From positions 3,968,001 through 4,032,000 of the forward strand of contig NZ_AP025018.1 of the NCBI RefSeq assembly GCF_019977735.1: DNA of 64,000 nucleotides, written 5' to 3'. Position numbers and translations under genes: made by a program. The notes under the pieces are model-generated. The model was not told where the DNA came from. It saw only the letters and a program-made list of their open reading frames with translations, and did not search any database. Source of the DNA: Calothrix sp. PCC 7716. GTDB taxonomy: Bacteria > Cyanobacteriota > Cyanobacteriia > Cyanobacteriales > Nostocaceae. This document shows, piece by piece, positions 25,166 to 35,544 of the stretch; within the stretch, counting starts at the first letter, position 1; each line of letters starts with the position of its first letter.

Positions 25166-25436
25166 TTTGCATTACCTGTTTATAACGTAAAGCTGCTGCA
25201 ATCAGAGCATCATTTGGTATCGCTGGCTGTTTTAGGGCTTCTACAAAAGCTTCAGCATCTTCTAAACTTAGCTTGAGCGTTTGATGCTGCTCTATAACTT
25301 TGCAAGCTGCTTGTTGAACGCTTGCAATGACAAAATCTGTTAACGTGACTCCCTGTAAGTCAGCAGCCTTTTGCCATAAAGCTTTTATCTCAGGATTAAC
25401 GCGCGCTTCTAGTCGAGCTATCTTTGTATCATTCAT
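25149..25436 (-). CDS. DUF1778 ribbon-helix-helix antitoxin
   Basis: 95 residues. The RHH N-terminus is KIARLEARVNPEIKALWQKA followed by ADLQGVTLTDFVIASVQQAA, then a linker and a C-terminal part (LKQPAIPNDALIAAALRYKQ) that would embrace the toxin. It neutralises the GNAT toxin and represses the operon. It precedes the toxin gene and overlaps it. A perfect operator-like palindrome lies 35 bp upstream (25471-25485). Confidence 0.9.
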   Translation of the reverse strand: MNDTKIARLEARVNPEIKALWQKAADLQGVTLTDFVIASVQQAACKVIEQHQTLKLSLEDAEAFVEALKQPAIPNDALIAAALRYKQVMQNGIND

Positions 25437-25470
25437 AGAAAATAAGCTTAAGCCTACATTTTTATTATAT

Positions 25471-25485
25471 ACGGCAATATGCCGT
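25471..25485. promoter_or_regulatory. Operator-like palindrome ACGGCA-ATA-TGCCGT
   Basis: A perfect 6-bp inverted repeat with a 3-bp spacer, 35 bp upstream of the DUF1778 start codon. RHH antitoxins of this family bind such short palindromes to autoregulate. It probably overlaps the module's promoter (an AT-rich TTATTATAT lies next to it). Confidence 0.62.
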
Positions 25486-25614
25486 AAAAATCAACAACTA
25501 TAATGATAAGATAGAGTTAGTTTCCAAACATTATTTGGTATAAATGTATTATAAGTTTACGAAATGATTATACAGTTTTAGGATATGGGTTAACCCACCC
25601 CTACCGTATTGACC

Positions 25615-26838
25615 ATGTTAACGACTGATTTATTGATTTATCGCCAAAATGGTGAACAAATTATACCTAAGCGTTTGAAAATTGAATCGAAAAGTTTGGA
25701 GTTAGCGACTGAGCTAATTAATTGTTTTCAGGCAATGCAAGGTAAAACTCAAGGTGATTTAGAACGACAATTGTCTGAATTAGAGGGGGAAAGTACTGAT
25801 TACCGTGTGAAGCGAGGATTAGCTTATATTCTAAAAAGCAGCTTTTGCAATTTTGAAATAGTCAGTCCCATTGACCCACTGTTACTACGCGAACGTGTAT
25901 TTGCACGTGCTGCATTATCTGTTCCTAGTAGAAATCAAACGCAGGCTACACTTACATATGTAGCTGATGTATTAACTAAAGAACTTGAACACGAGGTGTT
26001 ACCCGAACAGGTAAAATCAGGGTTATATGCCGATTTGTCAGAAAATAGGATTTTAACAGCTTTTGAGGAACCAAACCCTGAAGCTTTGATACATAGATAC
26101 AACTTGTCACAAGTGCAGGGGATATTTTACAAAGCGAGTCAGTTAGTTATCAACGCGCATCGTAATAACCCTGGAGAGTACAAGTTATTATTTAGGTATT
26201 TAAAATTATTTCAATTAATGGCTTATATAGAAGGAGACTCAGACCACGGGTTTACTATTACGATTGATGGGCCAGTTAGTTTATTTAATCCGAGTACACG
26301 GTACGGTCTTGCTATAGCTAAATTAATTCCCGCTATACTTCACGTTACGAAATGGAGTCTAGCAGCAACATTACAAGTCCGCGATACTTACAATGATACT
26401 TGGAAAATCGGAAGATTTGCGTTGAATTCAGCAGATTGTGGTTTAGTTACACATTACCCACCTGGCAAACCATACGATAGTATGTTAGAGGCATCGTTTG
26501 CTGATAAATGGGATTCATTAAAAACCGAATGGAAACTAGAACGTGAAGTTGATTTAGTTCCAATTCCCGGTAGTGTCATGATTCCCGACTTTCGTCTTGT
26601 TCATCCTGACGGTAGAGATTACTTATTAGAAATTGTAGGGTACTGGCGCCCAGAATATTTACAGAAGAAATTTTCTCAAGTGCGACGTTCAGCATGTAAT
26701 AATTTGATACTAGCTATTTCAGAAAGATTAAACTTAGAAAAAGCAGGTGTAAAATTAAATGACGTACCCGCACGCATAGTTTGGTTCAAAGACAAATTAC
26801 AACCAAAAGCAGTACTAGCAGTGTTAGAAGATGCTTGA
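25615..26838 (+). CDS. DUF790 (Bax1-like) nuclease, partner of XPB helicase
   Basis: About 408 residues from ATG 25615 (MLTTDLLIYRQNGEQIIPKR; a TTG two codons earlier is less likely). The middle has the conserved IDGPVSLFNPSTRYGLAIAK segment. The C-terminal nuclease core reads EVDLVPIPGSVMIPDFRLVH followed by YLLEIVGYW, a PD-(D/E)XK-type D...E-x-V arrangement. Bax1 proteins bind XPB helicase and cut DNA near junctions in repair. Usually the two genes are adjacent; here the helicase is 3.8 kb upstream with unrelated genes between. Confidence 0.9.
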   Translation: MLTTDLLIYRQNGEQIIPKRLKIESKSLELATELINCFQAMQGKTQGDLERQLSELEGESTDYRVKRGLAYILKSSFCNFEIVSPIDPLLLRERVFARAALSVPSRNQTQATLTYVADVLTKELEHEVLPEQVKSGLYADLSENRILTAFEEPNPEALIHRYNLSQVQGIFYKASQLVINAHRNNPGEYKLLFRYLKLFQLMAYIEGDSDHGFTITIDGPVSLFNPSTRYGLAIAKLIPAILHVTKWSLAATLQVRDTYNDTWKIGRFALNSADCGLVTHYPPGKPYDSMLEASFADKWDSLKTEWKLEREVDLVPIPGSVMIPDFRLVHPDGRDYLLEIVGYWRPEYLQKKFSQVRRSACNNLILAISERLNLEKAGVKLNDVPARIVWFKDKLQPKAVLAVLEDA

Positions 26839-26860
26839 AAAGTAATAGAAAATATGTATT

Positions 26861-26976
26861 TAATCCCCCCAACCTCTCTTATTAAGAGTGGGCTAAAAAT
26901 ACTCTATTCCCCCCTTATTAAGAGGGAGCTAAAAATACTCTATTCCCCCCTTATTAAGGGGGGTTGGGGGGGATTT
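26861..26976. repeat. Nested CCCCCCTTATTAAG repeat / large inverted repeat after DUF790
   Basis: AATCCCCCCAACC at the left pairs with GGTTGGGGGGGATT at the right, enclosing tandem copies of the unit GGGxGCTAAAAATACTCTAT then TCCCCCCTTATTAAG. Could terminate the DUF790 transcript; also looks like an expanded dispersed repeat. Confidence 0.7.
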
Positions 26977-27107
26977 TAAAACTATAATTAAAGTAAAAAA
27001 CTTAAACTTAGATTATTGTAATAAATAAAACAGACGGTCTTGGTATTTATTGGTATAAATAAATATAAATTCTCAATGCCAGTGGCAGAACACCAAATGG
27101 AGGTAAG

Positions 27108-28877
27108 ATGGACATCATTTCTTCTACATGTATGGTGGCACTGTTTAATACTGTTTGGCAAGGCTGTTTAACCAATGTAGCTTATGATGTAATTGAAGAA
27201 GTTTTACATTTAGAAACTTTTATTTTAAAAATAAAAAATAATCATCAATTAAATCAATATTTAGCTTCGGCACTTGCTAAATGCTTTATAAATGCACAAA
27301 AACATATTGCCAACGAATGTATTGAAGAACTCAAACGTAATTCTACCCAAGCTAATTATCGTGGACTAATTACCTATAAGCCAGAGCAAAACCATATTGA
27401 TATTCATAATTTACAACATAAAATTGACTCTCTTAAAAAACAGCTAGCTTTTATAAAAAAAAATCCAACTAGTATACCTCTTTTTAGTCTAACAGAAATT
27501 GAGCAACTCTTAGCATCTAAAGCTGGAGCCGATTGTTCAACCCCTATAAGTCTCATAGATAAACTACTACCATTAGCGCTAGAAAACTGCCCCGTAGTTA
27601 TCTATGAGCAAAAGCTAAAGCATAAAACAAGTGGCTTATTTCAAAAAATATCTGACTGTTTTTTAGAAGAAGTAGTAGAGTATGAGTTACTTTATCGCAT
27701 CTTTACGACTTTATCTCAAGCTAGGACAAGTACTAATGTACAGAAAAACCATGAGGAATTACTCAATATTAAAAAATTGCTTGAAGAATTAAATAATTTT
27801 CAACAAAAAAATGTTCTTTTTAAAGCATTACCAAGCTCCAATGACGAACAAGATTTGCACGTTTCGCTTCATCATAAATTATTAACACAATCAGAAGATT
27901 ATTTAGTGGATTCTAGTTTCTATTCTGATTGCTGTAAAGAAATTGATAAACCAGGTGCATTAATTAGAGTAAAAGCTCCTTTGAAATGGGGGAAAACCTA
28001 TTTAATGATGCACATTTTAAACTATGGTAATCAAAAAGGCTATAAATTTGTAAGAGTAGATTTTAAGCAAGCAGACTCAAATGTTTTTATCAATTCAGAA
28101 CAATTCTTAAAGTGGTTTTGTTCTAAAATTACTGATGAAATAAATTTGTCAGATAAGCTAGATGAATATTGGCGCCAAACAAGAGGGATAAAAAGGAATT
28201 GTAGTAATTATTTTGAAAAATATTTATTAGCATCAATTGATAACCCTTTAATTTTAGGATTAGATGATGTTGATTTACTGTTTTCTAACTTAACAACTGC
28301 TCACGACTTTTTTTCCTTACTACGTAGTTGGCATGAAGATGCCAAGGTAAAGCCTATTTGGCAAAAATTACGATTAATACTAGCTTACTCCAGAGAAGAT
28401 AATATTTCTCTACCTCAAAATCAGTCACCATTTAATGTTGGCAAGAACGTCGAACTTCAAGAATTAAGCCAGAAACAAGTTTTTCAATTAGTGCAAAAAT
28501 ATCAAGTAAATTTGGATGAAGAAAAAGTCAAACAACTAATGGCAATGGTAGGTGGTCATCCTTTTTTGCTAATGACAGCATTAGAGCAAATTGCATATGA
28601 AAAACTCACATTTGAAGAATTTATTAAAACTGCCCCTACTGAAGAAGGTTTGTACGGTGATTACTTACTGCGCTATTTAACTTACCTAGAAGATAATCAA
28701 GAGTTGCGTGAAGCAATTCAGCAAATAATCAACGCAAATGCTCCAGTCAAAATAGATGCCAAAAATGCATCAAAATTAAGGAATATGGGGTTAGTAAAAT
28801 CAAAAGGTAATTCAGTTGAAATTTTATGTGATTTATTTCGTCTTTATTTTAAAGATAGGTTAGAGGTTAATTCATGA
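27108..28877 (+). CDS. AAA-like (STAND-type) P-loop ATPase, first gene of a coupled pair
   Basis: 589 residues. The N-terminal 280 residues are helical, Lys/Glu/Leu-rich, with no recognised effector. The ATPase starts with [20 protein letters not shown] (near 284-303), a variant Walker A typical of the 'AAA-like' family in cyanobacterial STAND proteins, then Walker [12 protein letters not shown] (near 381-391). [15 protein letters not shown] motif follows near 480, and a winged-helix-like end ([20 protein letters not shown]) near 560. A strong GGAGG lies 5 bp before the ATG. The stop overlaps the start of the next gene (ATGA), so the two proteins are made together. Putative signalling or immune ATPase; function inferred. 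Confidence 0.78.
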   Translation: MDIISSTCMVALFNTVWQGCLTNVAYDVIEEVLHLETFILKIKNNHQLNQYLASALAKCFINAQKHIANECIEELKRNSTQANYRGLITYKPEQNHIDIHNLQHKIDSLKKQLAFIKKNPTSIPLFSLTEIEQLLASKAGADCSTPISLIDKLLPLALENCPVVIYEQKLKHKTSGLFQKISDCFLEEVVEYELLYRIFTTLSQARTSTNVQKNHEELLNIKKLLEELNNFQQKNVLFKALPSSNDEQDLHVSLHHKLLTQSEDYLVDSSFYSDCCKEIDKPGALIRVKAPLKWGKTYLMMHILNYGNQKGYKFVRVDFKQADSNVFINSEQFLKWFCSKITDEINLSDKLDEYWRQTRGIKRNCSNYFEKYLLASIDNPLILGLDDVDLLFSNLTTAHDFFSLLRSWHEDAKVKPIWQKLRLILAYSREDNISLPQNQSPFNVGKNVELQELSQKQVFQLVQKYQVNLDEEKVKQLMAMVGGHPFLLMTALEQIAYEKLTFEEFIKTAPTEEGLYGDYLLRYLTYLEDNQELREAIQQIINANAPVKIDAKNASKLRNMGLVKSKGNSVEILCDLFRLYFKDRLEVNS

Positions 28878-31615
28878 ATGCAGAATTCGAGGGAAATTAC
28901 GGATACCAAGATGGAGGTACTTTACCTGCTGAATCTTTGACTTATGTAACACGGCAAGCAGATGAAGATTTTTATCAAGCACTAAAAGCAGGAAAGTTTT
29001 GTTATGTTCTTAATTCGCGGCAGATGGGTAAATCTAGCCTTCGGGTAAGAACTATGCAACGGTTAAAAGAAGAAGGTATTCTTTGTGCTGCAATAGATAT
29101 TAGCATTAATACTAATGTTTCTTTAGAGGAATGGTACACTGATTTAATAGATTGCTTGATTAACGAATTAGATTTAGCAGATAATTTTAATTTAGACAAT
29201 TGGTGGTTCCGTTACAAAAGTTTGTCTCCGATACAAAGATTTAGTAAATTTATCGAAATGATTTTGCTAAATTATAATTATGATAAAATTGTAGTTTTTA
29301 TAGATGAAATTGACAGCATTATTAGTCTTAAATTTAAAATAGATGATTTTTTTGCCTTCATCCGATACTGTTTTAACCAACGCGCCGATAACCTTGAATA
29401 CAGGCGCCTCACTTTTGCGCTTCTAGGAGTAGCGACACCATCTGATTTAATTAAAGATAAAACACGTACACCATTTAATATCGGTCAAGCAATTGAGCTT
29501 AATGGTTTTCAGTTAAACGAAGTAGACCCTTTAGCAAAAGGATTAGAAGGAAAAGTTGATAACCCGTTAGAAATATTGAGGCAGATATTAAATTGGACAG
29601 GAGGACAACCGTATCTCACACATAGACTTTGTAAACTAGTTAACGAATCACAATCATATATAATTGCAGGTAATGAAGCGGAATCAATCCAAAACTTGGT
29701 ACAAGGCCGCGTGATTAATGATTGGGAATATCAAGATGAGCAAGCACATTTACGCACAATACGCGATAGAATTTTAGAAAGCGAGAGCGCTGGAAGATTA
29801 TTAGGCTTATATCAACATATTTTGCAAAACGACGAAGTTGCACCTAATGACAATCTAGAAGAAATGGAACTACGTCTATCGGGGTTAGTTGTTGAACAAC
29901 AAAATAAGCTAAAAGTTTATAACCGTATCTATCAAGTAGTATTTGACCAGACTTGGATTAACAAGGAGTTGGCAAAATTACGACCATACGCTGAAGCAAT
30001 AAATGCTTGGCTAATGTCTGAACGTATGGATGATTCGCGATTATTACAAGGAAAAGCATTAGAAGATGCACTGCGATGGGCAGATAAGAAAATACTGAGC
30101 AATGATGACTATCAGTTTTTACAAGCAAGTCAAGCACAAGCTTGGAAATTAATACGTTTTAAATTTAACAATGACGAAGAAGCTTCTAATGTACTAGAAT
30201 TAATCGCTTTATGCGACAAATATCCTGAAAAAGCTACGGAATTTCTATTTATTAACTATTTTGAGCAATGGTTTGTAGGACATTTAGGAAGAACAGATTT
30301 AGCAAGCATATCAACGAAGTTTGTATTTGAGTATAAACAGGACAAGCGCAGAGGGTTAGAGATGTTTGTACGAGAACTTTGTAAAAGTACAGAAGAAATC
30401 GACCCTTACCCTAAAATTTTTGTAAAACCAAATAAATTAGACTTTGGTACAATTCCAATTGGTTATCAACAACAAGTTTATTTAGAAATAGGCAATAATG
30501 GACGTGGTTTTGCTTGGGGTGAGATAACAATTGAAGGAGATGTTCCTGGTATAAGTATAATGAACACGTCTTTTAGTTCACTAACTACTAAATCAATTTT
30601 TGTTGAGATGGATACACTTTACACATTACCAGGAGATTATCAAGGTACTATTAATATTTATTTGGAAGATATTGACTATGATTGTCGAATTGATATTAAT
30701 TACAAAGTTACAACACTTAAAATTTATTTAGAACCTGCTCAATTAAATTTAGGTGTTATTAAAGGTGATGAAGTTAAATTCGATAATATTATAAAAGTAA
30801 GTTGCGAACCACCTACAGGTAGAATTAAAGGTACTATTTTAACTCAAGCATATTCTTTTGGGCCAGAGCATATTAAAATTAAACCGACAATATTTGAAAG
30901 CTCAAAATTTTCTATAAGTTTAAAAGTTGATACAAGATTAATGCAGTTAGGCTCGCATGAAGATAAAATTATTATAAAAACAAACGTTGGCGAATATTCG
31001 ATTCCTATACTTTTCAAAATTCCAACCAGATGGGAAAATATATTATCTATTTCTTTTTTCTATGCTTTTTTTGCGGGATGCAGTCTTGGACTAATTCGAT
31101 TTATCAATTCATTATCATTAGCACAACTGAGAAATTTTTGTTATCTTAATGATACAAACAATAATCTTATATCTTTAATCACAAACGTAGAGCCTAATTT
31201 TATTCTAACTTTGTTCGGGTGTTTAATAATTATAATATTGCCAAACTTTATCAGTAAAAATTTTGTTACAAAAGTTTTTGATTTTTTAGGTAACTTTGTT
31301 CATTTAATAATAATTTCTCTTTTAATATTATTACCAATAATTATAACATCAGGTCATCTTTCTTACCTTTTAACTTTAGTTAGTTTTTGTTTTATCGTAA
31401 TTTTGGATTTATTCGTATCTCCGCTAAAATTTATAGGTATAAAAGAGCCTTCTATTGCATGGTTAATAATGGGTGCGCTAATAGGAACTCTAGTAGGAAT
31501 ACTTCCAGCGTTACAAAATAATAAAAAAGATAATATTTATTTATGGATTAAAATAATCCCTATAACGCTAGCAATATTAATATTTGGATATTCAACGATT
31601 CATGCAGGGTGTTAA
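28874..31615 (+). CDS. AAA-like ATPase with Ig-like domains and C-terminal multi-pass membrane domain
   Basis: 913 residues. It begins with the AAA-like signature [20 protein letters not shown], Walker [15 protein letters not shown] (near 45-58), Walker [12 protein letters not shown] (near 139-149) and the [14 protein letters not shown] motif (near 245). Residues 515-715 hold two beta-rich repeats starting [20 protein letters not shown] and [27 protein letters not shown]-2/Hydin- or Ig-like. From about 720 there are several hydrophobic membrane spans. Most AAA-like STAND proteins end in WD40 or TPR sensors; a membrane end suggests that ATPase activation acts on the inner membrane. It is translationally coupled to the upstream ATPase. 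Its 3' end overlaps the convergent flippase gene by 24 bp. Confidence 0.8.
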   Translation: MNAEFEGNYGYQDGGTLPAESLTYVTRQADEDFYQALKAGKFCYVLNSRQMGKSSLRVRTMQRLKEEGILCAAIDISINTNVSLEEWYTDLIDCLINELDLADNFNLDNWWFRYKSLSPIQRFSKFIEMILLNYNYDKIVVFIDEIDSIISLKFKIDDFFAFIRYCFNQRADNLEYRRLTFALLGVATPSDLIKDKTRTPFNIGQAIELNGFQLNEVDPLAKGLEGKVDNPLEILRQILNWTGGQPYLTHRLCKLVNESQSYIIAGNEAESIQNLVQGRVINDWEYQDEQAHLRTIRDRILESESAGRLLGLYQHILQNDEVAPNDNLEEMELRLSGLVVEQQNKLKVYNRIYQVVFDQTWINKELAKLRPYAEAINAWLMSERMDDSRLLQGKALEDALRWADKKILSNDDYQFLQASQAQAWKLIRFKFNNDEEASNVLELIALCDKYPEKATEFLFINYFEQWFVGHLGRTDLASISTKFVFEYKQDKRRGLEMFVRELCKSTEEIDPYPKIFVKPNKLDFGTIPIGYQQQVYLEIGNNGRGFAWGEITIEGDVPGISIMNTSFSSLTTKSIFVEMDTLYTLPGDYQGTINIYLEDIDYDCRIDINYKVTTLKIYLEPAQLNLGVIKGDEVKFDNIIKVSCEPPTGRIKGTILTQAYSFGPEHIKIKPTIFESSKFSISLKVDTRLMQLGSHEDKIIIKTNVGEYSIPILFKIPTRWENILSISFFYAFFAGCSLGLIRFINSLSLAQLRNFCYLNDTNNNLISLITNVEPNFILTLFGCLIIIILPNFISKNFVTKVFDFLGNFVHLIIISLLILLPIIITSGHLSYLLTLVSFCFIVILDLFVSPLKFIGIKEPSIAWLIMGALIGTLVGILPALQNNKKDNIYLWIKIIPITLAILIFGYSTIHAGC

Positions 31616-32944
31616 CAATGCAGCAACAATCGAAGGACGAATACCCAAATGCTTGACTACCAAACGATGTAACCACAAATTCCATAGCATCATCGAAAAC
31701 GCTGTTGCTAATGCGGCGCCTAAAATTCCCAGAGTGCCTATACCAATCAAATTCAGTACAATATTAACGAGTGCGCTGATACCTACAACCATCGCACACT
31801 GATTTTGATGTCCAGTCATCTGCAACAAATACCCCACCGAACCTGCACCGACATTTACAAGTTGCCCTAAAATCAAAGCTATTAATACAAACTTCGCGCT
31901 GACAAATTCTTCACCAAACATTCGCAGTATCGGTTCTGCAAAGATAATCATTCCCAACCCAACCGTCAGTGCAGGAAAAAACATCCACTTAACACTAGTT
32001 GACACTAATTTTTGTAGCCCAACCATATCACCTTTCACATATAATGAAGCAAACATCGGCGCCGCAATTGAATTGATTGATGTTAGTAACAAATTTACCC
32101 ACAGTGACGTTTTAAAAGCGGCGCCGTAAACACCCACTGCTTTCACTCCTAGCATACCACCAATCATTAGCGTGTCTGCTTGGTTCAAAATCACGTTAGA
32201 ACCGTCGAGAAATATTACCACTAATGCTACTTTCCACCATTGACCCAATGCATAACTTGACTTGACATAATTAATTTCTCTAGGAAAACTCAGACGTAAT
32301 AAAATCAATTGCCCAACTGTAACAATAAGTAAAGATAGTATTGAACAAAACAGTACATTATATGATGTTAAAGAATGCCCCACACTCCATAACATCGTTA
32401 TAAACATAAATAAGATTGGGTAAACAACCATATATGGCGCCAATGCTAAAATAATCCGATGCAAACCCCTTGCCATTTGTTGCTGTAAAATTGCAATAGC
32501 TAAGAAAGGGACTCCCCAAACGCCAATAATCAAAGCTATGGTATTTTCTAATTTATAATATACTTCTAACCATAATAATACTCCAGTGCTTATGCATGAA
32601 ATTATCAAGCTAGCAATTAGTGTTTGTAGCCAACTACCCCTAACTATTCCCTTTAAATGTGCCCAATCTTGTTTAATAATATATTCAGGAATAAACCGTA
32701 ACACAGTCGTAGGAAAACCCAAACTAGCAGGAAAAGCTAAGAAAGTTGCTAGTGTCATTGCGTATTCATACACTCCATATTCTGTAGCTCCAATAGTCTG
32801 CGCTAAAAAGACTTGAAACCCATAATTTAAAGCAACACTTAATATTTGTACTCCTAAAGCACTACTGGCGCCACGAGCTAAAGTTGTCAACAATGGGGGT
32901 GTTGTTTCTGGCGCCGTTTGTTGTAGATTTTGCTTTTTATTCAT
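31592..32944 (-). CDS. Oligosaccharide flippase (Wzx/MATE-like, polysaccharide synthase family)
   Basis: 450 residues with about 12 hydrophobic spans. The N-terminus has [20 protein letters not shown] and [20 protein letters not shown], typical for the PST/Wzx flippase family that moves lipid-linked oligosaccharides across the inner membrane. [14 protein letters not shown] is a conserved mid-protein motif. No glycosyltransferases are near, so its polysaccharide pathway lies elsewhere. The last codons overlap the 3' end of the convergent AAA gene. Six GGCGCC sites. Confidence 0.88.
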   Translation of the reverse strand: MNKKQNLQQTAPETTPPLLTTLARGASSALGVQILSVALNYGFQVFLAQTIGATEYGVYEYAMTLATFLAFPASLGFPTTVLRFIPEYIIKQDWAHLKGIVRGSWLQTLIASLIISCISTGVLLWLEVYYKLENTIALIIGVWGVPFLAIAILQQQMARGLHRIILALAPYMVVYPILFMFITMLWSVGHSLTSYNVLFCSILSLLIVTVGQLILLRLSFPREINYVKSSYALGQWWKVALVVIFLDGSNVILNQADTLMIGGMLGVKAVGVYGAAFKTSLWVNLLLTSINSIAAPMFASLYVKGDMVGLQKLVSTSVKWMFFPALTVGLGMIIFAEPILRMFGEEFVSAKFVLIALILGQLVNVGAGSVGYLLQMTGHQNQCAMVVGISALVNIVLNLIGIGTLGILGAALATAFSMMLWNLWLHRLVVKHLGIRPSIVAALLTPCMNR

Positions 32945-32966
32945 CTATATTATAGATATAGGAACA

Positions 32967-32994
32967 GTAGAGACGTTACATATAACATCTCTAC
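32967..32994. terminator. GTAGAGACG-type hairpin repeat
   Basis: GTAGAGACGTTACATATAAC then ATCTCTAC: an imperfect copy of the GTAGAGACG...CGTCTCTAC hairpin family, located between the DUF5615 stop and the flippase start. It may terminate the toxin-antitoxin transcript. Confidence 0.5.
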
Positions 32995-33000
32995 AAAATT

Positions 33001-33360
33001 TTAAAATGGAATCCAATCTAATCTATCTATCCATTCTTCTGCTTCAGTCGCTTCCCACACTAGTAAAAGCTCTTGACATATTACTCCTATTGGTGTTTTG
33101 GGGCGTATCCAAAGTAACCCCCAAATATGTCCACCCACGTTCCAATGTTCTTCCAAATGTCCTGGCATACTAGCACGATTATCTGTAACTAACAAGCGTT
33201 GAGATAACTCTAAGTAACGTAGCACATCTGGGTCTAAGGTTCCAAGTTCTGGTGCATCTGGTTCACCCACACGTAAAATATCAATTTGAGGATTAAGACG
33301 TAACAAAGCAACCTTCAAGCGAGGAGCTAAATTTTCATCTAGCAAAAAACGCACTTTCAT
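33001..33360 (-). CDS. DUF5615 PIN-like toxin
   Basis: 119 residues. MKVRFLLDENLAPRLKVALL has the N-terminal acidic pair of DUF5615/Mut7-C-type PIN-like nucleases, and LLVTDNRASMPGHLEEHWN has the second acidic motif. These are putative RNases paired with DUF433 antitoxins. The start overlaps the DUF433 stop by 4 bp (ATGA-type). A GNAT-DUF1778 module at 24.6 kb is an unrelated second TA pair in the window. Confidence 0.85.
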   Translation of the reverse strand: MKVRFLLDENLAPRLKVALLRLNPQIDILRVGEPDAPELGTLDPDVLRYLELSQRLLVTDNRASMPGHLEEHWNVGGHIWGLLWIRPKTPIGVICQELLLVWEATEAEEWIDRLDWIPF

Positions 33361-33689
33361 GTACTTGCACTTACCTGTTGCTTTCGAGTCTCTTTTAAGG
33401 CACGTAAACGTTGTACAATCGGTGAAGGATTAGCGTTCCATTCTTGATATCTTTGCTCATTTAACAACGCTAAACGTAATAAATAAGCATCTATTTCAGC
33501 CCGATTATGCAGATAGTAAGTAATTGTGGCATAAATTTTTTCTAAACTCAGTGAAGGTAAATTAACTAAAATCTCTTCGGGTGAGTATCCTTCTAAATAA
33601 TAATTAAGTACATTATCAATTCCAATACGATGACCTTTAAGGCGAATGTCATCAGGCGATATAAAATCAAAATAGTCTTCTAGTCGCAT
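33357..33689 (-). CDS. DUF433 antitoxin
   Basis: 110 residues. The centre holds DIRLKGHRIGIDNVLNYYLE, then GYSPEEILVNLPSLSLEKIY, the helix-turn-helix-like core of DUF433 (R-I-x-G/D...EG-x-S-P-E-E-I). The C-terminal helix is basic and probably binds the DUF5615 toxin. First gene of the two-gene module. Confidence 0.85.
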   Translation of the reverse strand: MRLEDYFDFISPDDIRLKGHRIGIDNVLNYYLEGYSPEEILVNLPSLSLEKIYATITYYLHNRAEIDAYLLRLALLNEQRYQEWNANPSPIVQRLRALKETRKQQVSAST

Positions 33690-33746
33690 TTGTATGTTCT
33701 CACTAAAATAAAATACTATTTCTTGATTATTTTACACTAACATCTA

Positions 33747-34439
33747 CTAGAATTCCCAATATTTCCTCTTTTGCCAATATTCCTTGACTCGCTTTTCCCA
33801 CATCAACCAGTACTCGGACATCGCTTCAGCTTCAAACCAAAACACTTCTGCTGGACTATTTGGAATAGCCACAACCAAAAGCGCGTGTTTCACTTCAATA
33901 TCATACTCGCGGTAAGATTCGCTAACTGCACCTAAATATGCTGCTAACTGCAATGGATATTCGTATAGTCTTTCTACAGAACCTTTTGGTTTATCAGCAG
34001 TTTTCCACTCGCAAATACAATTTATACCCTCATAGCTGGCAACGCAGTCAACTTGACCCGAATAATTTAAATTGTAGTTAAAAACCGAACCTTCGATTAA
34101 TCTAACAGTATCAATTTTATCTAAAACAGGTTTAATACTTTCCCAGTATGGAAGACTTGCTTCCGGACAAACAGGGTCTTGGTTAAGTAAATAACGTTCA
34201 ATTTGTTTATGTGTTTGAGTACCACGACGACTAGCTTTTGTTGTAATCTTAGTCGCTTCTTCTACACCAATACGTGTTTTCCAATTAGCTAACCTATCAC
34301 GGTCTTCTTGGGGCTTAGTAGCATTTAATATTGTTGTCACACTCGGAAAACTTTTTCCATCAGCATCAACGTAATATTGTTTACCATCTTGACGTGAAAC
34401 TTTAGCGTTTATACGGGGGAGTAATTGAATATTGAACAT
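33747..34439 (-). CDS. PD-(D/E)XK exonuclease (MGME1/RecB-like)
   Basis: 230 residues. The nuclease core shows FPSVTTILNATKPQEDRDRL, the 'GTQTHKQIERYL' helix with conserved His, GQVDCVASYE (Asp ligand), CICEWKTADKPKG (E-x-K) and YPLQLAAYLGAV (Gln motif). This order is that of RecB-family and MGME1-like single-strand DNA exonucleases. Stand-alone gene with no helicase beside it. Start ATG at 34439; a promoter is not evident. Confidence 0.85.
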   Translation of the reverse strand: MFNIQLLPRINAKVSRQDGKQYYVDADGKSFPSVTTILNATKPQEDRDRLANWKTRIGVEEATKITTKASRRGTQTHKQIERYLLNQDPVCPEASLPYWESIKPVLDKIDTVRLIEGSVFNYNLNYSGQVDCVASYEGINCICEWKTADKPKGSVERLYEYPLQLAAYLGAVSESYREYDIEVKHALLVVAIPNSPAEVFWFEAEAMSEYWLMWEKRVKEYWQKRKYWEF

Positions 34440-34484
34440 AAAAAATACTACTTTTGCTAGAGGAAATATTTACAAAAATTAACT

Positions 34485-34541
34485 AAGTTGATTACCGTGC
34501 GTGTTTAATTACGAAGTTGAATATTGTGCGTGTTTAATTAC
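34485..34541. repeat. Two 28-nt direct repeats in front of the FAS1 gene
   Basis: 34485-34512 and 34514-34541 share 25 of 28 bases, ending in GTGCGTGTTTAATTAC. They end 11 bp before the fasciclin start codon, so they may contain tandem regulator sites or duplicated promoter. They also lie in the upstream region of the divergent nuclease gene. Confidence 0.7.
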
Positions 34542-34552
34542 AAACCAGTGTA

Positions 34553-35335
34553 ATGATGTTTAACAAATTTATAAATTCCGCCAAGATTGCTGCTACTATC
34601 ATAGGTATTAGCGCGTTAGCAATACCAGTTACTGCACAAACAAGTCCAAACCCTTCGGCGCCAACAAACACCCAAGAATCTCCTGGTACTACTACAGATA
34701 CTCCCAGCAACACGACTGAACCATCAACAAATCAATCCACACCAGCCAAAACTCCAACAAATGCAGCAAATGAAAATTTACTGCAAGTAGCTCAATCGAG
34801 TGGTACATTTACAACTCTTGCCCAAGCTGTTGAAGCAGCAGGTTTGTCTAACACACTCTCTGACGGTAATTTTACAATCTTCGCGCCTACCGACCAAGCT
34901 TTTAGTTCTTCCTTACCTCAAGGCGCCTTACAGCTTCTACTCGAACCTGAAAATAAAGACTTGTTACGGCAAGTGCTTTCATATCACGTTGTAGCTGGTA
35001 GAGTTCCTGCCAACAAATTAAGAAGTGGTCCTGTCAAAACTCTTGGTGGTGCAGTAGCAGTTCGCAAAACTGGTCAGAAGGTCATTGTAAACGATGCTAG
35101 CGTTACCCAAGCTGACATCAAAGCGAGCAATGGTGTAATTCACGCCGTCAACCGCGTGCTTCTACCATCAAGCTTACGCAAAACCATTGCAACAAAACTC
35201 CAACAAGAATCAAGCCCCACAACTCAACCGGAGCAGGTGCCAGCACCAAACACAGTACCCGAAACAAACCAGGCGCCTACACCAGGTCAAACACCCGAAT
35301 CAAATCCGGCGCCTACACCAGGTCAAACACCTTAA
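34553..35335 (+). CDS. Secreted fasciclin (FAS1) domain protein
   Basis: 260 residues. Signal peptide (residues 1-29, ending PVTAQ), then a Ser/Thr/Pro-rich linker (30-70), one FAS1 domain (near 75-210) with FTIFAPTDQAF, LRQVLSYHVVAGRV and NGVIHAVNRVLLP, all family hallmarks, and a Pro/Gln/Thr-rich tail that contains a duplicated APTPGQTPE unit. FAS1 proteins mediate adhesion at the cell surface or in the matrix. Two ATGs (34553, 34556) are adjacent. A clear terminator follows at 35379. Confidence 0.9.
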   Translation: MMFNKFINSAKIAATIIGISALAIPVTAQTSPNPSAPTNTQESPGTTTDTPSNTTEPSTNQSTPAKTPTNAANENLLQVAQSSGTFTTLAQAVEAAGLSNTLSDGNFTIFAPTDQAFSSSLPQGALQLLLEPENKDLLRQVLSYHVVAGRVPANKLRSGPVKTLGGAVAVRKTGQKVIVNDASVTQADIKASNGVIHAVNRVLLPSSLRKTIATKLQQESSPTTQPEQVPAPNTVPETNQAPTPGQTPESNPAPTPGQTP

Positions 35336-35378
35336 TTATGTAAGGTGGCTATGCCGCACCTACAAACAAAAATTTATG

Positions 35379-35406
35379 GCCTACTTTGCTCAAAGGCAAA
35401 GTAGGC
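35379..35406 (+). terminator. Rho-independent terminator after FAS1 gene
   Basis: GCCTACTTTGC-TCAAAG-GCAAAGTAGGC: 11-bp perfect stem, 6-nt loop, followed by TATTTTGCTT. Confidence 0.82.
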
Positions 35407-35544
35407 TATTTTGCTTATACCTACTCACTTGACTAACAGCCAGGGACTTTATAAACCAACTTATGTTAATTTAACTTTATATCATCCGGGGCAATCATAC
35501 CTATGAGGTATTGACAGCTTACTATTATTTTATATGCAGATAAT

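Noticed and set aside
34485-34541. Possible two-repeat CRISPR remnant (28-nt repeats)
   Set aside because: The copies are separated by one base, so there is no spacer, and no cas genes are near.
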